Assembly (NCBI RefSeq): GCF_900187975.1
Contig: NZ_FZPC01000041.1
Location: forward strand, 1 to 51,401
From: Pseudomonas delhiensis
GTDB taxonomy: Bacteria > Pseudomonadota > Gammaproteobacteria > Pseudomonadales > Pseudomonadaceae
Length of the DNA: 51,401 nucleotides
Reading direction: 5' to 3'
A program made the position numbers and the translations under genes. Shown here piece by piece: positions 1 to 7,676 of the stretch (position 1 is the stretch's first letter; every line of letters starts with the position of its first letter). A model generated the notes under the pieces. The model was not told the origin of the DNA and searched no databases. It saw only the letters and a list, made by a program, of their open reading frames with translations.

Positions 1-86
1 CGTGGCTTCCTCGAACAGGCCTAATACATAGATGCAATCGGGTTCCTCTGTTCAAAAGCGGGTTGACGGTGGGGGTGAGTCCATAC

Positions 87-154
87 ATAGGAGCGGATCT
101 CATCCGCGAATCGCGCCGGAACTTCCGGCTATCGCGGACAAGGTCCGCTCCTAC
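87..154. repeat. Family A REP pair (REPIN-like)
   Basis: Two inverted copies of a palindrome with head (G)TAGGAGCGG, the left copy at 87-110 and the right copy ending GTCCGCTCCTAC at 154, with about 20 bases between them. The left head reads ATAGG rather than GTAGG. This is the organisation of Pseudomonas REP doublets. With the next repeat it fills most of the first 298 bases, in which I see no gene. Confidence 0.8.
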
Positions 155-179
155 GCGGGCCGAGCCATGCCATTCCCCT

Positions 180-226
180 GTAGGAGCGCGCCCTGCGCGC
201 GAATCGCGGGCAGGGCCCGCTCCTAC
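180..226. repeat. Family A REP pair
   Basis: A GTAGGAGCGCGCCCTGCGCG copy faces an inverted copy ending CCCGCTCCTAC. The stems differ from those at 87-154 although the GTAGGAGC heads match. It lies 3' of the EF-hand gene on the minus strand. Confidence 0.8.
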
Positions 227-298
227 AATGGGGCGACCGCCCTGGCCGCATGGGTTTCGCCGAGGCTCGCCCCATCCTGCGAAGAGCCGTCCGGCGTG

Positions 299-838
299 TC
301 AGGCGGCGATGTCGACCAGGCTGCCGCTGGTGTTCTGGTAGCTGGCGGCGCTGCTGTCCTGGTAGTGCCTGGCCAGCATGGCGAGCATCTGCTGCACGGC
401 CTCGGCGCCGGCCGAGCCGCTGGTGCTGGAACCGTCGCTGCTGGAACTGCTGGCCAGGCCGCTGTCGGCTTCGCCGGAAGTGGGTGGCGGGGGCGGCGGC
501 ATGTCGCCCTGGGCCTGCTGCAGGGCGCTGCTCAGTTCCTCCTGGCTGATGCCGCCGCTGCCGTCGCTGTCCAGCTGGGCCAGCAGCGAATCGATGTCGA
601 TGTCGCCGCTGTCGCTGCCGGAGGCGGACAGGGCGCTGTCCAGCTCGCTGGAGCTGACGCTGCCGTCGCCGTCGCTGTCGAGGGACTTGAACAGGTCGGC
701 GGCGAACTTCTGCGCCTTGTCGCCGGTACTGCCGGTACTGCCGGTGCTGCTGGTGGAACTGCTGCTGGCGCTGCGCTGGGTGCTGGCGAGCGCGGCGCCG
801 CTGTAATAGCTGCTGTAGCTGCTGACTCCGCTGATCAT
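299..838 (-). CDS. Ser-rich EF-hand calcium-binding protein
   Basis: A 179-residue protein with two canonical EF-hand loops, DSDGDGSVSSSE at residues 54-65 and DSDGSGGISQEE at 90-101. Both have Asp at loop positions 1 and 3 and Glu at position 12, so it should bind two Ca2+ ions. The first 40 residues are Ser/Thr/Gly-rich with no hydrophobic signal peptide. A hexaproline run lies at 114-119 and a short helical tail at about 145-160. The layout resembles proteins annotated as XopAW-family calcium-binding type III effectors, but secretion is not shown here. A good GGAGG ribosome site precedes the start. It is co-oriented with and 111 bases downstream of the histidine kinase gene, suggesting a third gene of the two-component operon. 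Calcium binding is well supported; the role is unknown. Confidence 0.8.
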   Translation of the reverse strand: MISGVSSYSSYYSGAALASTQRSASSSSTSSTGSTGSTGDKAQKFAADLFKSLDSDGDGSVSSSELDSALSASGSDSGDIDIDSLLAQLDSDGSGGISQEELSSALQQAQGDMPPPPPPTSGEADSGLASSSSSDGSSTSGSAGAEAVQQMLAMLARHYQDSSAASYQNTSGSLVDIAA

Positions 839-949
839 CGGACTGCCTCCATGAGGTTATGCGGCCGGAACTGGATTCCCGGTCCTGGCAGGTTCGATGT
901 GCGTCTTGTCGAGGGTATGTGCGCTTTGTATGCGGGGGCCGACAAAGCC

Positions 950-1990
950 TCAGGCGCGCGGCAGGGTCAGCACGGCGGTGGCGCCGCCGCCGGGGGTTTC
1001 CTCGAAATGCAGGTCGCCGCCGTGGCGCCGCGCCGCCTCTCGGGCGATGGCCAGGCCCAGGCCGACGCCGCCGGAGTTGCGGTTGCGCGAGCCTTCCAGG
1101 CGGAAGTAGGGCTCGAACACCTGCTCGCGCATCTGCGCGGGGATGCCCGGGCCGTGGTCGCGGACCAGGATTTCCACCTGCTGGCCGCTGTCGCGCAGCA
1201 CCAGTTGCACCTCGCCGGCGTAGCGCAGGGCATTGTCCAGCAGGTTGGACAGGCACGAGCGCAGGGCCAGCGGCTGCACCTTCAGCGGTGCGCACTGGCC
1301 CTCGACGCTGACCCGCGCGCCGTGCTCGCAGGCGTCCTCGGCCAGCGACTCGGCCAGGGCATTGACGTCGAACCACTGCAGCGCCTCGCTGGTGCGCTCC
1401 TGGTGCAGGTAGTGCAGGGTGGAGTCGAGCATGCCGATCATCTCGCCCAGGTCCTGGGCGAAACGCGCCCGCAGCTGCGGGTTGTCGATCTCCTCCACGC
1501 GCAGCTTCAGGCGCGACAGCGGTGTGCGCAGGTCGTGGGACACCGCCACCAGCATGCGGCCGCGCTGCTGCACCTGCTCGCGGATGCGTTCGCGCATGCG
1601 GTTGAAGGCCTGGGCCGCCTGCCGCGCCTCGCGCGGACCGGTTTCCGGCAGCGCCGGGCTGTCCAGGTCCTCGCTCAGCTGCAGCGCGGCGTCGCCCAGG
1701 CGCTGCACCGGGCGCGCCAGCAGGCGCGCGCCGAACCAGGCGGCGGCGACCAGGGTCAGCAGCTGGAAGGCGAAGGGCACGCTCCAGAACGGCAGGCGCG
1801 GCGGTGGCGGGGGCGGCGGGCCGGGTTCGGCGAATGCGTGGGGCGGCGGCGGAGGCGGGGGCGGGGCCGGATGATGGAAGTGGCTGAACCAGACGAAGGC
1901 CAGCAGGTGGGCGACCACGATGGCCAGCAGGAACACGCCGAACAGGCGGGCGAACAGGCTGTCGGCGAGCTGCAGCGAGCGTTTCTTCAA
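950..1990 (-). CDS. Sensor histidine kinase with a short poly-Pro/His periplasmic loop
   Basis: A 346-residue inner-membrane kinase. TM1 spans about residues 13-36 and TM2 about 68-92. The roughly 32-residue loop between them has His37, His39 and His40, an eight-proline run (43-50), His51 and a seven-proline run (58-64). HAMP-like residues follow to about 135. The H-box VSHDLRTPLSR carries His153, the N-box LLDNALRY has Asn254, the G1 box is DHGPGIP (279-285) and the G2 region is GVGLGLAI (309-316). All catalytic boxes are present. It lies 19 bases behind the response regulator gene on the same strand, so the two form a cognate pair. The loop is too small for a standard sensor fold. The stimulus is unknown; the histidines would allow metal binding, but that is inference. 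Confidence 0.9.
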   Translation of the reverse strand: MKKRSLQLADSLFARLFGVFLLAIVVAHLLAFVWFSHFHHPAPPPPPPPPHAFAEPGPPPPPPPRLPFWSVPFAFQLLTLVAAAWFGARLLARPVQRLGDAALQLSEDLDSPALPETGPREARQAAQAFNRMRERIREQVQQRGRMLVAVSHDLRTPLSRLKLRVEEIDNPQLRARFAQDLGEMIGMLDSTLHYLHQERTSEALQWFDVNALAESLAEDACEHGARVSVEGQCAPLKVQPLALRSCLSNLLDNALRYAGEVQLVLRDSGQQVEILVRDHGPGIPAQMREQVFEPYFRLEGSRNRNSGGVGLGLAIAREAARRHGGDLHFEETPGGGATAVLTLPRA

Positions 1991-2009
1991 GCGGGCCTCC
2001 CGGGCCGGG

Positions 2010-2756
2010 TCAGGTGATGTCGCGCACGTCGAACAGGTAGCCTTCGCCGCGCACGGTCTTGATCAGCCGCGGCGAGCGCGGGTCGTCGCCGAGCTTCTGG
2101 CGCAGGCGCGAGACCAGCAGGTCGATGCTGCGGTCGAAGGCCTCGATGGCGCGGCCGCGGGCGGCGTCCAGCAGCAGCTCGCGGTTGAGCACCCGGCGCG
2201 GGCGTTCGAGGAACACCCAGAGCAGGCGGAACTCGGCGTTGGACAGCGGCACCACCAGGCCGTCCGGGGAGTGCAGCTGGCGCAGCACGCTGTCCAGCCG
2301 CCACTGGTCGAAGCGCACCTGGGCGCGCGGCTCGTTGCGGCCCTCGTCGCCGCGCACGCGGCGCAGGATGGTCTGGATGCGCGCCACCAGCTCGCGTGGC
2401 TCGAAGGGCTTGGCCATGTAGTCGTCGGCGCCCAGCTCCAGGCCGATGATGCGGTCGGCCGGCTCGCAGCGCGCGGTGAGCATGAGGATCGGGATGTCCG
2501 ACTCGCTGCGCAGGTAGCGGCACAGCGACAGGCCGTCCTCGCCGGGCAGCATCAGGTCCAGCACCACCACGTCGAAGTTCTCCTCGGCCAGGGCCTGGCG
2601 CATCCCGGCGCCGTCGGCCACGCCGCGGGCCTCGATGTTGAAGCGCGCCAGGTAGCCGCAGAGCAGTTCGCGGATCGGCTCGTCGTCGTCCACCAGCAGG
2701 GCGCGGATGGTCCAGCGGCGCTGGCTGTCTTGGCTGGAGGCGGGATTGGGGAACAT
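2010..2756 (-). CDS. OmpR-family response regulator
   Basis: A 248-residue two-domain regulator. The receiver domain has acidic residues Asp23-Asp25, the phosphoacceptor Asp67 (VVLDLMLP), Thr94 and Lys116 (MAKPF). A winged-helix DNA-binding domain occupies about 150-245 with the recognition region RSIDLLVSRLRQKLGD and the terminal GEGYLF hairpin. It is the first gene of the minus-strand set regulator-kinase-EF-hand. It starts 260 bases from divergent kdpF, so the shared intergenic region could hold promoters for both directions. The ribosome site is weak (AGGTA about 8 bases upstream). I cannot assign a named regulator; it is clearly not KdpE, which is at 10.4 kb. Confidence 0.9.
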   Translation of the reverse strand: MFPNPASSQDSQRRWTIRALLVDDDEPIRELLCGYLARFNIEARGVADGAGMRQALAEENFDVVVLDLMLPGEDGLSLCRYLRSESDIPILMLTARCEPADRIIGLELGADDYMAKPFEPRELVARIQTILRRVRGDEGRNEPRAQVRFDQWRLDSVLRQLHSPDGLVVPLSNAEFRLLWVFLERPRRVLNRELLLDAARGRAIEAFDRSIDLLVSRLRQKLGDDPRSPRLIKTVRGEGYLFDVRDIT

Positions 2757-2902
2757 GGGGTACCTGTCGCTGGGGGCGCCCGGGGCGCGGAGTCAATGCT
2801 AACCCGCCCTCGCACGGGGGGCCACGGTAGGCAAGGCTGACGGCGGCGGATATCGACAGAGTGTCGTCAATGTATCGGCGCGCATACAAAGCTGCGCCAT
2901 AG

Positions 2903-2970
2903 CGCTTCTTTACGCTTTCTTTATGCCCACCGGAAGGCCCGCCAATCGCTTCTTTACGCCCGCTTTGCGG
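2903..2970 (+). promoter_or_regulatory. Predicted KdpE operator upstream of kdpF
   Basis: Two exact 13-base repeats CGCTTCTTTACGC start at 2903 and 2947, 44 bases apart. Each contains TTTACGC (2909, 2953) followed exactly 11 bases later by a related heptamer, TTTATGC (2920) and TTTGCGG (2964). Tandem half-sites one helical turn apart are the usual target of OmpR/KdpE regulators. The E. coli KdpE site, as I recall it, has TTTATAC and TTTACAC at the same 11-base spacing. The distance to kdpF suits an activator site. The site itself is visible; the assignment to KdpE is inferred. Confidence 0.55.
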
Positions 2971-3016
2971 ACACTTTTCCCATCGCGAGGATTCCCCTGC
3001 GTAAGGAGAAACAGAC

Positions 3017-3106
3017 ATGAGCGTGCTCGACGGGGTGGCCCTGGTCCTGGCCACGGGGCTTTTCATCTACCTGCTGGTGGCGCTGCTGCGCGCCGACCGC
3101 GCCTAG
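3017..3106 (+). CDS. kdpF: KdpF, small stabilising subunit of the K+ pump
   Basis: A 29-residue single-span membrane peptide beginning [20 protein letters not shown] and ending RADRA. KdpF is known as a small hydrophobic subunit that stabilises KdpABC in the inner membrane. The length and sequence fit, and the position directly ahead of kdpA is diagnostic. A clear AAGGAG lies 9 bases before the ATG. The TAG stop overlaps the AGGAGG ribosome site of kdpA, which starts 9 bases later, so the two are tightly coupled. Confidence 0.93.
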   Translation: MSVLDGVALVLATGLFIYLLVALLRADRA

Positions 3107-3114
3107 GAGGCCGC

Positions 3115-4809
3115 ATGAACAGCCATGACCTGCTGCTGATCGCCGCCTTCTTCGCCCTGGTGCTGCTGCCCGCGCCATTGCTCGGGCGCTTCTACTACAA
3201 GGTGATGGAGGGCGAGCGGACTTTCCTCAGCCCCGTGTTCCTGCCGGTGGAGCGCCTGGTCTACCGCGTCTGCGGCATCGACCCGCAGGGCGCGCAGGAC
3301 TGGAAGCGCTACACCCTGGCCATGCTGGCCTTCAACCTGGCCGGCCTGGCCCTGCTGTTCGCCATCCTGGCGGGGCAGGGCGCGCTGCCGCTCAACCCGC
3401 AGCACCTGCCGGGCCTGGAATGGACCCTGGCGCTGAACACCGCGGTGAGCTTCGTCACCAACACCAACTGGCAGGCCTACAGCGGCGAGGCTTCGCTGAG
3501 CTACCTGAGCCAGATGCTCGGCCTGACCGTGCAGAACTTCGTCAGCCCGGCCGTCGGCCTGGCCGTGCTGGTGGTGCTGGCCCGCGGCATCGCCCGCAAG
3601 TCCACGCAGAACCTCGGCAACTTCTGGGTCGACCTGACCCGCGCGACCCTCTACGGCCTGCTGCCGCTGTGCCTGATCCTGGCGCTGCTGCTGGTCTGGC
3701 AGGGCGTGCCGCAGACCTTCCTCGACTACGTCCACGCCACCACCCTGCAGGGCGCCGACCAGAGCATTCCGCTGGGCCCGGCGGCCAGCCAGATCGCCAT
3801 CAAGCAGCTGGGCACCAACGGCGGCGGCTTCTTCGGCGTGAACTCGGCGCACCCGTTCGAGAACCCCACGGCCTGGGCCAACCTGTTCGAACTGGCGTCG
3901 ATCATCCTGATCCCGGCGGCGCTGGTGTTCACCTTCGGCCACTACGTCAAGGACCTGCGCCAGAGCCGCGCCATCCTCGGCTGCATGCTGCTGCTGTTCG
4001 TGGTCGGCCTGGGCGTGGCGCTGTGGGCCGAGTACCAGCCCAACCCGGCCCTGGCGCAGTTGCCGGTCACCCAGGGCGCGCCCCTGGAGGGCAAGGAGAG
4101 CCGCTTCGGCACCACCGCCAGCGTGCTCTGGGCGGTGACCACCACGGCCGCCTCCAACGGCTCGGTGAACGCCATGCACGACAGCCTCAACCCGCTCAGC
4201 GGCCTGGTGGCGATGTTCAACATGATGCTCGGTGAGGTGGTCTTCGGCGGCGTCGGCGCCGGCCTCTACGGCATGCTGCTGTTCGTGCTGGTCGCGGTGT
4301 TCCTCGCCGGCCTGATGATCGGCCGCACCCCGGAATACCTGGGCAAGAAGCTGGAGGCCCGCGAGGTCCGCCTGCTGGTCGCCACCCTGCTGGTGATGCC
4401 GGTCGGCGTGCTGGTGCTCGGCGCCATCGCCGCCAGCCTGCCGGGCCCGGCCGCGTCGGTGAGCAACCCCGGCGCCCACGGCTTCAGCCAGCTGCTCTAC
4501 GCCTACACCTCGGGCACCGCGAACAACGGTTCGGCATTCGGCGGCTTCGGCGCCAACACCCCGTTCCACAACCTGATGATCGCCCTGGCCATGCTCATCG
4601 GCCGCTTCGGCTACATCGTCCCGGTGCTGGCCATCGCCGGCAGCCTGGCGGCGAAGAAGCGCGTGCCGGTGGGGCCGAACAGCTTCCCCACCCACGGCCT
4701 GCTGTTCGTCGGCCTGCTGGCGGCGACCATCCTCCTGGTCGGCGGCCTGAACTTCCTGCCGACCCTGGTCCTCGGCCCGGTGGCCGACCACCTGACCCTC
4801 GGCTTCTGA
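3115..4809 (+). CDS. kdpA: KdpA, potassium-translocating channel subunit
   Basis: A 564-residue polytopic inner-membrane protein, the K+ channel-like subunit of the high-affinity KdpFABC pump. The four selectivity-filter segments of the family are visible: TNTNW at 115-119, GTNGGGFFG at 233-241, SNGSVN at about 347-352, and [11 protein letters not shown] at 467-477. The start was placed at the ATG after AGGAGG, because an upstream in-frame extension would run across kdpF and its promoter. The usual family length is matched. It is the second gene of kdpFABCDE, with kdpB following 11 bases after the stop. Confidence 0.97.
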   Translation: MNSHDLLLIAAFFALVLLPAPLLGRFYYKVMEGERTFLSPVFLPVERLVYRVCGIDPQGAQDWKRYTLAMLAFNLAGLALLFAILAGQGALPLNPQHLPGLEWTLALNTAVSFVTNTNWQAYSGEASLSYLSQMLGLTVQNFVSPAVGLAVLVVLARGIARKSTQNLGNFWVDLTRATLYGLLPLCLILALLLVWQGVPQTFLDYVHATTLQGADQSIPLGPAASQIAIKQLGTNGGGFFGVNSAHPFENPTAWANLFELASIILIPAALVFTFGHYVKDLRQSRAILGCMLLLFVVGLGVALWAEYQPNPALAQLPVTQGAPLEGKESRFGTTASVLWAVTTTAASNGSVNAMHDSLNPLSGLVAMFNMMLGEVVFGGVGAGLYGMLLFVLVAVFLAGLMIGRTPEYLGKKLEAREVRLLVATLLVMPVGVLVLGAIAASLPGPAASVSNPGAHGFSQLLYAYTSGTANNGSAFGGFGANTPFHNLMIALAMLIGRFGYIVPVLAIAGSLAAKKRVPVGPNSFPTHGLLFVGLLAATILLVGGLNFLPTLVLGPVADHLTLGF

Positions 4810-4820
4810 GGAGCCAACAG

Positions 4821-6890
4821 ATGAATGCCAAGACCCAGGGCATGTCGCTCAAGCCCGCCATGCCCGCCCCCGAGAAACGCCAGAGCCTGAGCTTCGCCGC
4901 GCTGTGGAAGCCGGCGCTGCTGCAGGCCTTCGTCAAGCTCGACCCGCGCCAGCTGCAGCGCTCGCCGGTGATGCTGGTGGTGGAGCTGACCGCCATCCTC
5001 ACCACCGTGCTGTGCTTCACCGGCGGCGACGCGGTGCCCCTGGCGGTGGCCGCGCAGATCGCCGCCTGGCTGTGGTTCACCGTGCTCTTCGCCAACTTCG
5101 CCGAGGCCCTCGCCGAGGGCCGCGGCAAGGCCCGCGCCGACAGCCTCAAGGCCGGCAGCCAGGGCCTGATGGCGCAGCGCCTGAATGTCGATGGCAGCTA
5201 CGAGAGCGTGCCCGCCGGCAGCCTGCGCAAGGGCGACGTGGTGCGCGTTGTGGCCGGCGAGCTGATCCCCGGCGACGGCGAGGTGATCGAGGGCGTGGCG
5301 GCGGTCAACGAGGCCGCCATCACCGGCGAATCGGCGCCGGTGATCCGCGAGTCCGGCGGCGACCGCTCGGCGGTCACCGGCAACACCCGGCTGGTCTCCG
5401 ACTGGCTGCAGATCCGCATCAGCGTCAACCCCGGCGAGTCGACCCTCGACCGCATGATTGCCCTGGTGGAGGGCGCCAAGCGGCAGAAGACGCCCAACGA
5501 GGTGGCGCTGGACACCCTGCTGATCGGCCTGACGCTGATCTTCCTGCTGGTGGTGGTGACGCTCAAGCCCTTCGCCCTGTTCGCCGGCGGCAACCTGCCG
5601 CTGGTGTTCCTGGTGGCGCTGCTGGTGACGCTGATCCCGACCACCATCGGCGGCCTGCTCTCGGCCATCGGCATAGCCGGCATGGACCGCCTGGTGCGGC
5701 TGAACGTGATCGCCAAGTCAGGCCGCGCGGTGGAGGCCGCCGGCGACGTGCACGTGCTGATGCTCGACAAGACCGGCACCATCACCTTCGGCAACCGCCG
5801 CTGCGCCGCGCTGCACGCCGCGCCCGGGGTGAATGCCGTGGAGCTGGCCGAAGGCGCCTTCCTCGCCTCGCTGGCCGACGACACGCCCGAAGGCAAGTCC
5901 ATCGTCGAGTTCCTGCGCGCCCGGGTGCTGCTGCCGGAGCCGTCGCGCGAGCAGCTGACGCCCATCGCCTTCAGCGCCGAGACGCGGCTGTCCGGCGTCG
6001 ACCTGGACGGCCACGTCTACCGCAAGGGCGCGGTGGACGCCGCCCTGGCCTTCATCGGCCGCGCCCGCGACGACATGCCGGAAAGCCTGGCCAAGGAAGT
6101 CGAACGCATCGCCCAGAGCGGCGGCACCCCGCTGCTGGTGGTGGCCGACGGCAGGCTGCTGGGCGCCATCCACCTCAAGGACGTGGTCAAGCCGGGCATC
6201 CGCGAGCGCTTCGCCGAACTGCGGCGCATGGGCATCCGCACCGTGATGGTGACCGGCGACAACCCGCTGACCGCCGCGGCCATCGCCGCCGAGGCCGGGG
6301 TGGACGACGTGATCGCCGAAGCCACCCCGGAGAAGAAGCTGGCGCGCATCCGCCAGGAACAGGCCGAGGGGCGCATGGTCGCCATGTGCGGCGACGGCGC
6401 CAACGATGCCCCGGCGCTGGCCCAGGCGGACGTCGGCATGGCCATGAACGACGGCACCCAGGCGGCCCGCGAGGCGGCCAACCTGGTGGACCTGGACAGC
6501 GACCCGACCAAGCTGCTCGACGTGGTCCAGGTGGGCAAGGAACTGCTGGTGACCCGCGGCGCGCTGACCACCTTCTCGGTGGCCAACGACGTGGCCAAGT
6601 ACTTCGCCATCCTGCCCGCGCTGTTCGCCGGCATCTACCCGCAGCTGCAGGTGCTCAACGTCATGCGCCTGGCCAGCCCGCAGAGCGCCATCCTCTCGGC
6701 CATCGTGTTCAACGCGCTGATCATCATCGCGCTGATCCCCCTGGCCCTGCGCGGCGTGCGCGTGCAGGCCAGCGACGCCATGCACCTGCTGCGGCGCAAC
6801 CTGCTGGTCTACGGGGTGGGCGGCATCATCGCGCCCTTCATCGGCATCAAGGCCATCGACCTGTTGCTGGTGGCCGTGGGCCTGGCCTGA
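4821..6890 (+). CDS. kdpB: KdpB, P-type ATPase subunit of the K+ pump
   Basis: A 689-residue P-type ATPase that powers K+ uptake through KdpA. The actuator motif TGES is at 168-171 (its Ser corresponds to the phospho-inhibited Ser162 of E. coli KdpB), the phosphorylation motif DKTGT has Asp316, and the hinge motif GDGANDAP is at 524-531. IPTTIGG at 272-278 is the KdpB version of the M4 ion pathway. A GAGGAG ribosome site overlaps the kdpA stop. Unlike the other junctions of this operon, the 209 bases between kdpB and kdpC hold two palindromic repeats. Confidence 0.97.
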   Translation: MNAKTQGMSLKPAMPAPEKRQSLSFAALWKPALLQAFVKLDPRQLQRSPVMLVVELTAILTTVLCFTGGDAVPLAVAAQIAAWLWFTVLFANFAEALAEGRGKARADSLKAGSQGLMAQRLNVDGSYESVPAGSLRKGDVVRVVAGELIPGDGEVIEGVAAVNEAAITGESAPVIRESGGDRSAVTGNTRLVSDWLQIRISVNPGESTLDRMIALVEGAKRQKTPNEVALDTLLIGLTLIFLLVVVTLKPFALFAGGNLPLVFLVALLVTLIPTTIGGLLSAIGIAGMDRLVRLNVIAKSGRAVEAAGDVHVLMLDKTGTITFGNRRCAALHAAPGVNAVELAEGAFLASLADDTPEGKSIVEFLRARVLLPEPSREQLTPIAFSAETRLSGVDLDGHVYRKGAVDAALAFIGRARDDMPESLAKEVERIAQSGGTPLLVVADGRLLGAIHLKDVVKPGIRERFAELRRMGIRTVMVTGDNPLTAAAIAAEAGVDDVIAEATPEKKLARIRQEQAEGRMVAMCGDGANDAPALAQADVGMAMNDGTQAAREAANLVDLDSDPTKLLDVVQVGKELLVTRGALTTFSVANDVAKYFAILPALFAGIYPQLQVLNVMRLASPQSAILSAIVFNALIIIALIPLALRGVRVQASDAMHLLRRNLLVYGVGGIIAPFIGIKAIDLLLVAVGLA

Positions 6891-6913
6891 ACAGGGTTGC
6901 AGAGACGCCCTTC

Positions 6914-6988
6914 GTAGGATGGGTTGAGCGAAGCGATACCCATCGCCATTGCCGGCAGCATGGGTTTCGCAGGCTCAACCCATCCTAC
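6914..6988. repeat. Family B palindromic pair inside the kdp operon
   Basis: GTAGGATGGGTTGAGCG on the left is matched by an inverted GCTCAACCCATCCTAC at 6972-6988, around a 40-base middle. The same family occurs at 20212-20278. It sits between kdpB and kdpC on the transcribed strand, so the RNA would form a long hairpin inside the operon message. Confidence 0.85.
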
Positions 6989-7003
6989 GGGGTTACCCGG
7001 ACT

Positions 7004-7068
7004 GTAGGAGCGAGCTTGCTCGCGAACCGCCCTGCTTCGAAGAGCTTCGCGAGCAAGCTCGCTCCTAC
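7004..7068. repeat. Family A REP pair inside the kdp operon
   Basis: GTAGGAGCGAGCTTGCTCGC and its inverted copy ending GAGCAAGCTCGCTCCTAC surround a central 20 bases. It ends 31 bases before the kdpC start. With the family B pair just upstream it makes a double-palindrome spacer inside an otherwise compact operon. Confidence 0.87.
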
Positions 7069-7099
7069 GAAGAGCCCGCATCATCGAGGAAACCGAAAA

Positions 7100-7648
7100 A
7101 TGCTCACCCACATCCGTCCCGCCATCGCCTCCCTGGCCCTGCTGTCGCTGGTCACCGGCGTGGCCTACCCGCTGCTGGTCACCGGCATCGCCCAGCTGGC
7201 CTTCCCCGAGCAGGCCAACGGCAGCCTGGTGCGCGACGCCAGGGGCGAAGTCCGCGGCTCGGCGCTGCTGGCGCAGAAGTTCGAGGGCCCGCAGTGGTTC
7301 CACGAGCGGCCCTCGGCCGGCGACTACGCCACCGTCTCCAGCAGCGCCTCCAACCTGGCCCCGGGCAACCCGGCGCTGGCCCAGCGCATCGCCAAGGATG
7401 CCGCCGCCGAAGCGGTAGATGGGCGCCCGGTGCCGCTGGCGCTGGTCACCACCTCCGGCAGCGGGCTGGACCCGCAGTTGCCGCCGGACGCCGCGTTCTA
7501 CCAGGTGCCGCGCATCGCCCAGGCCCGCAGCCTGCCGGAGCAGGCCGTGCACAACCTGGTCGAGGCGAACATCCGGCGGCCGCTGGTGGGCCCGGCGGTG
7601 GTCAACGTGCTGGCCCTGAACATGGCCCTCGAGCAACTGCCTCGCTAG
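7100..7648 (+). CDS. kdpC: KdpC, accessory subunit of the K+ pump
   Basis: A 182-residue protein with one N-terminal membrane span (about residues 8-30) and an extracytoplasmic domain. KdpC holds KdpA and KdpB together and is thought to raise ATP affinity. Typical KdpC features are the segment [15 protein letters not shown] and, further on, [13 protein letters not shown] and the Ser/Asn-rich [19 protein letters not shown] lies just before the ATG, after the repeats. An in-frame extension upstream into kdpB was rejected because it reads through a shadow frame. kdpD begins 28 bases after the stop. Confidence 0.96.
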   Translation: MLTHIRPAIASLALLSLVTGVAYPLLVTGIAQLAFPEQANGSLVRDARGEVRGSALLAQKFEGPQWFHERPSAGDYATVSSSASNLAPGNPALAQRIAKDAAAEAVDGRPVPLALVTTSGSGLDPQLPPDAAFYQVPRIAQARSLPEQAVHNLVEANIRRPLVGPAVVNVLALNMALEQLPR

Positions 7649-7676
7649 ACTTGCGCACAATTCCCAGGAGGCCGAG

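Noticed and set aside
32..2017. Long plus-strand frame opposite the kinase and EF-hand genes
   Set aside because: Its composition (Ala, Gly, Arg, Gln) is that of an antisense GC-rich shadow; the minus strand has intact kinase, regulator and EF-hand motifs.
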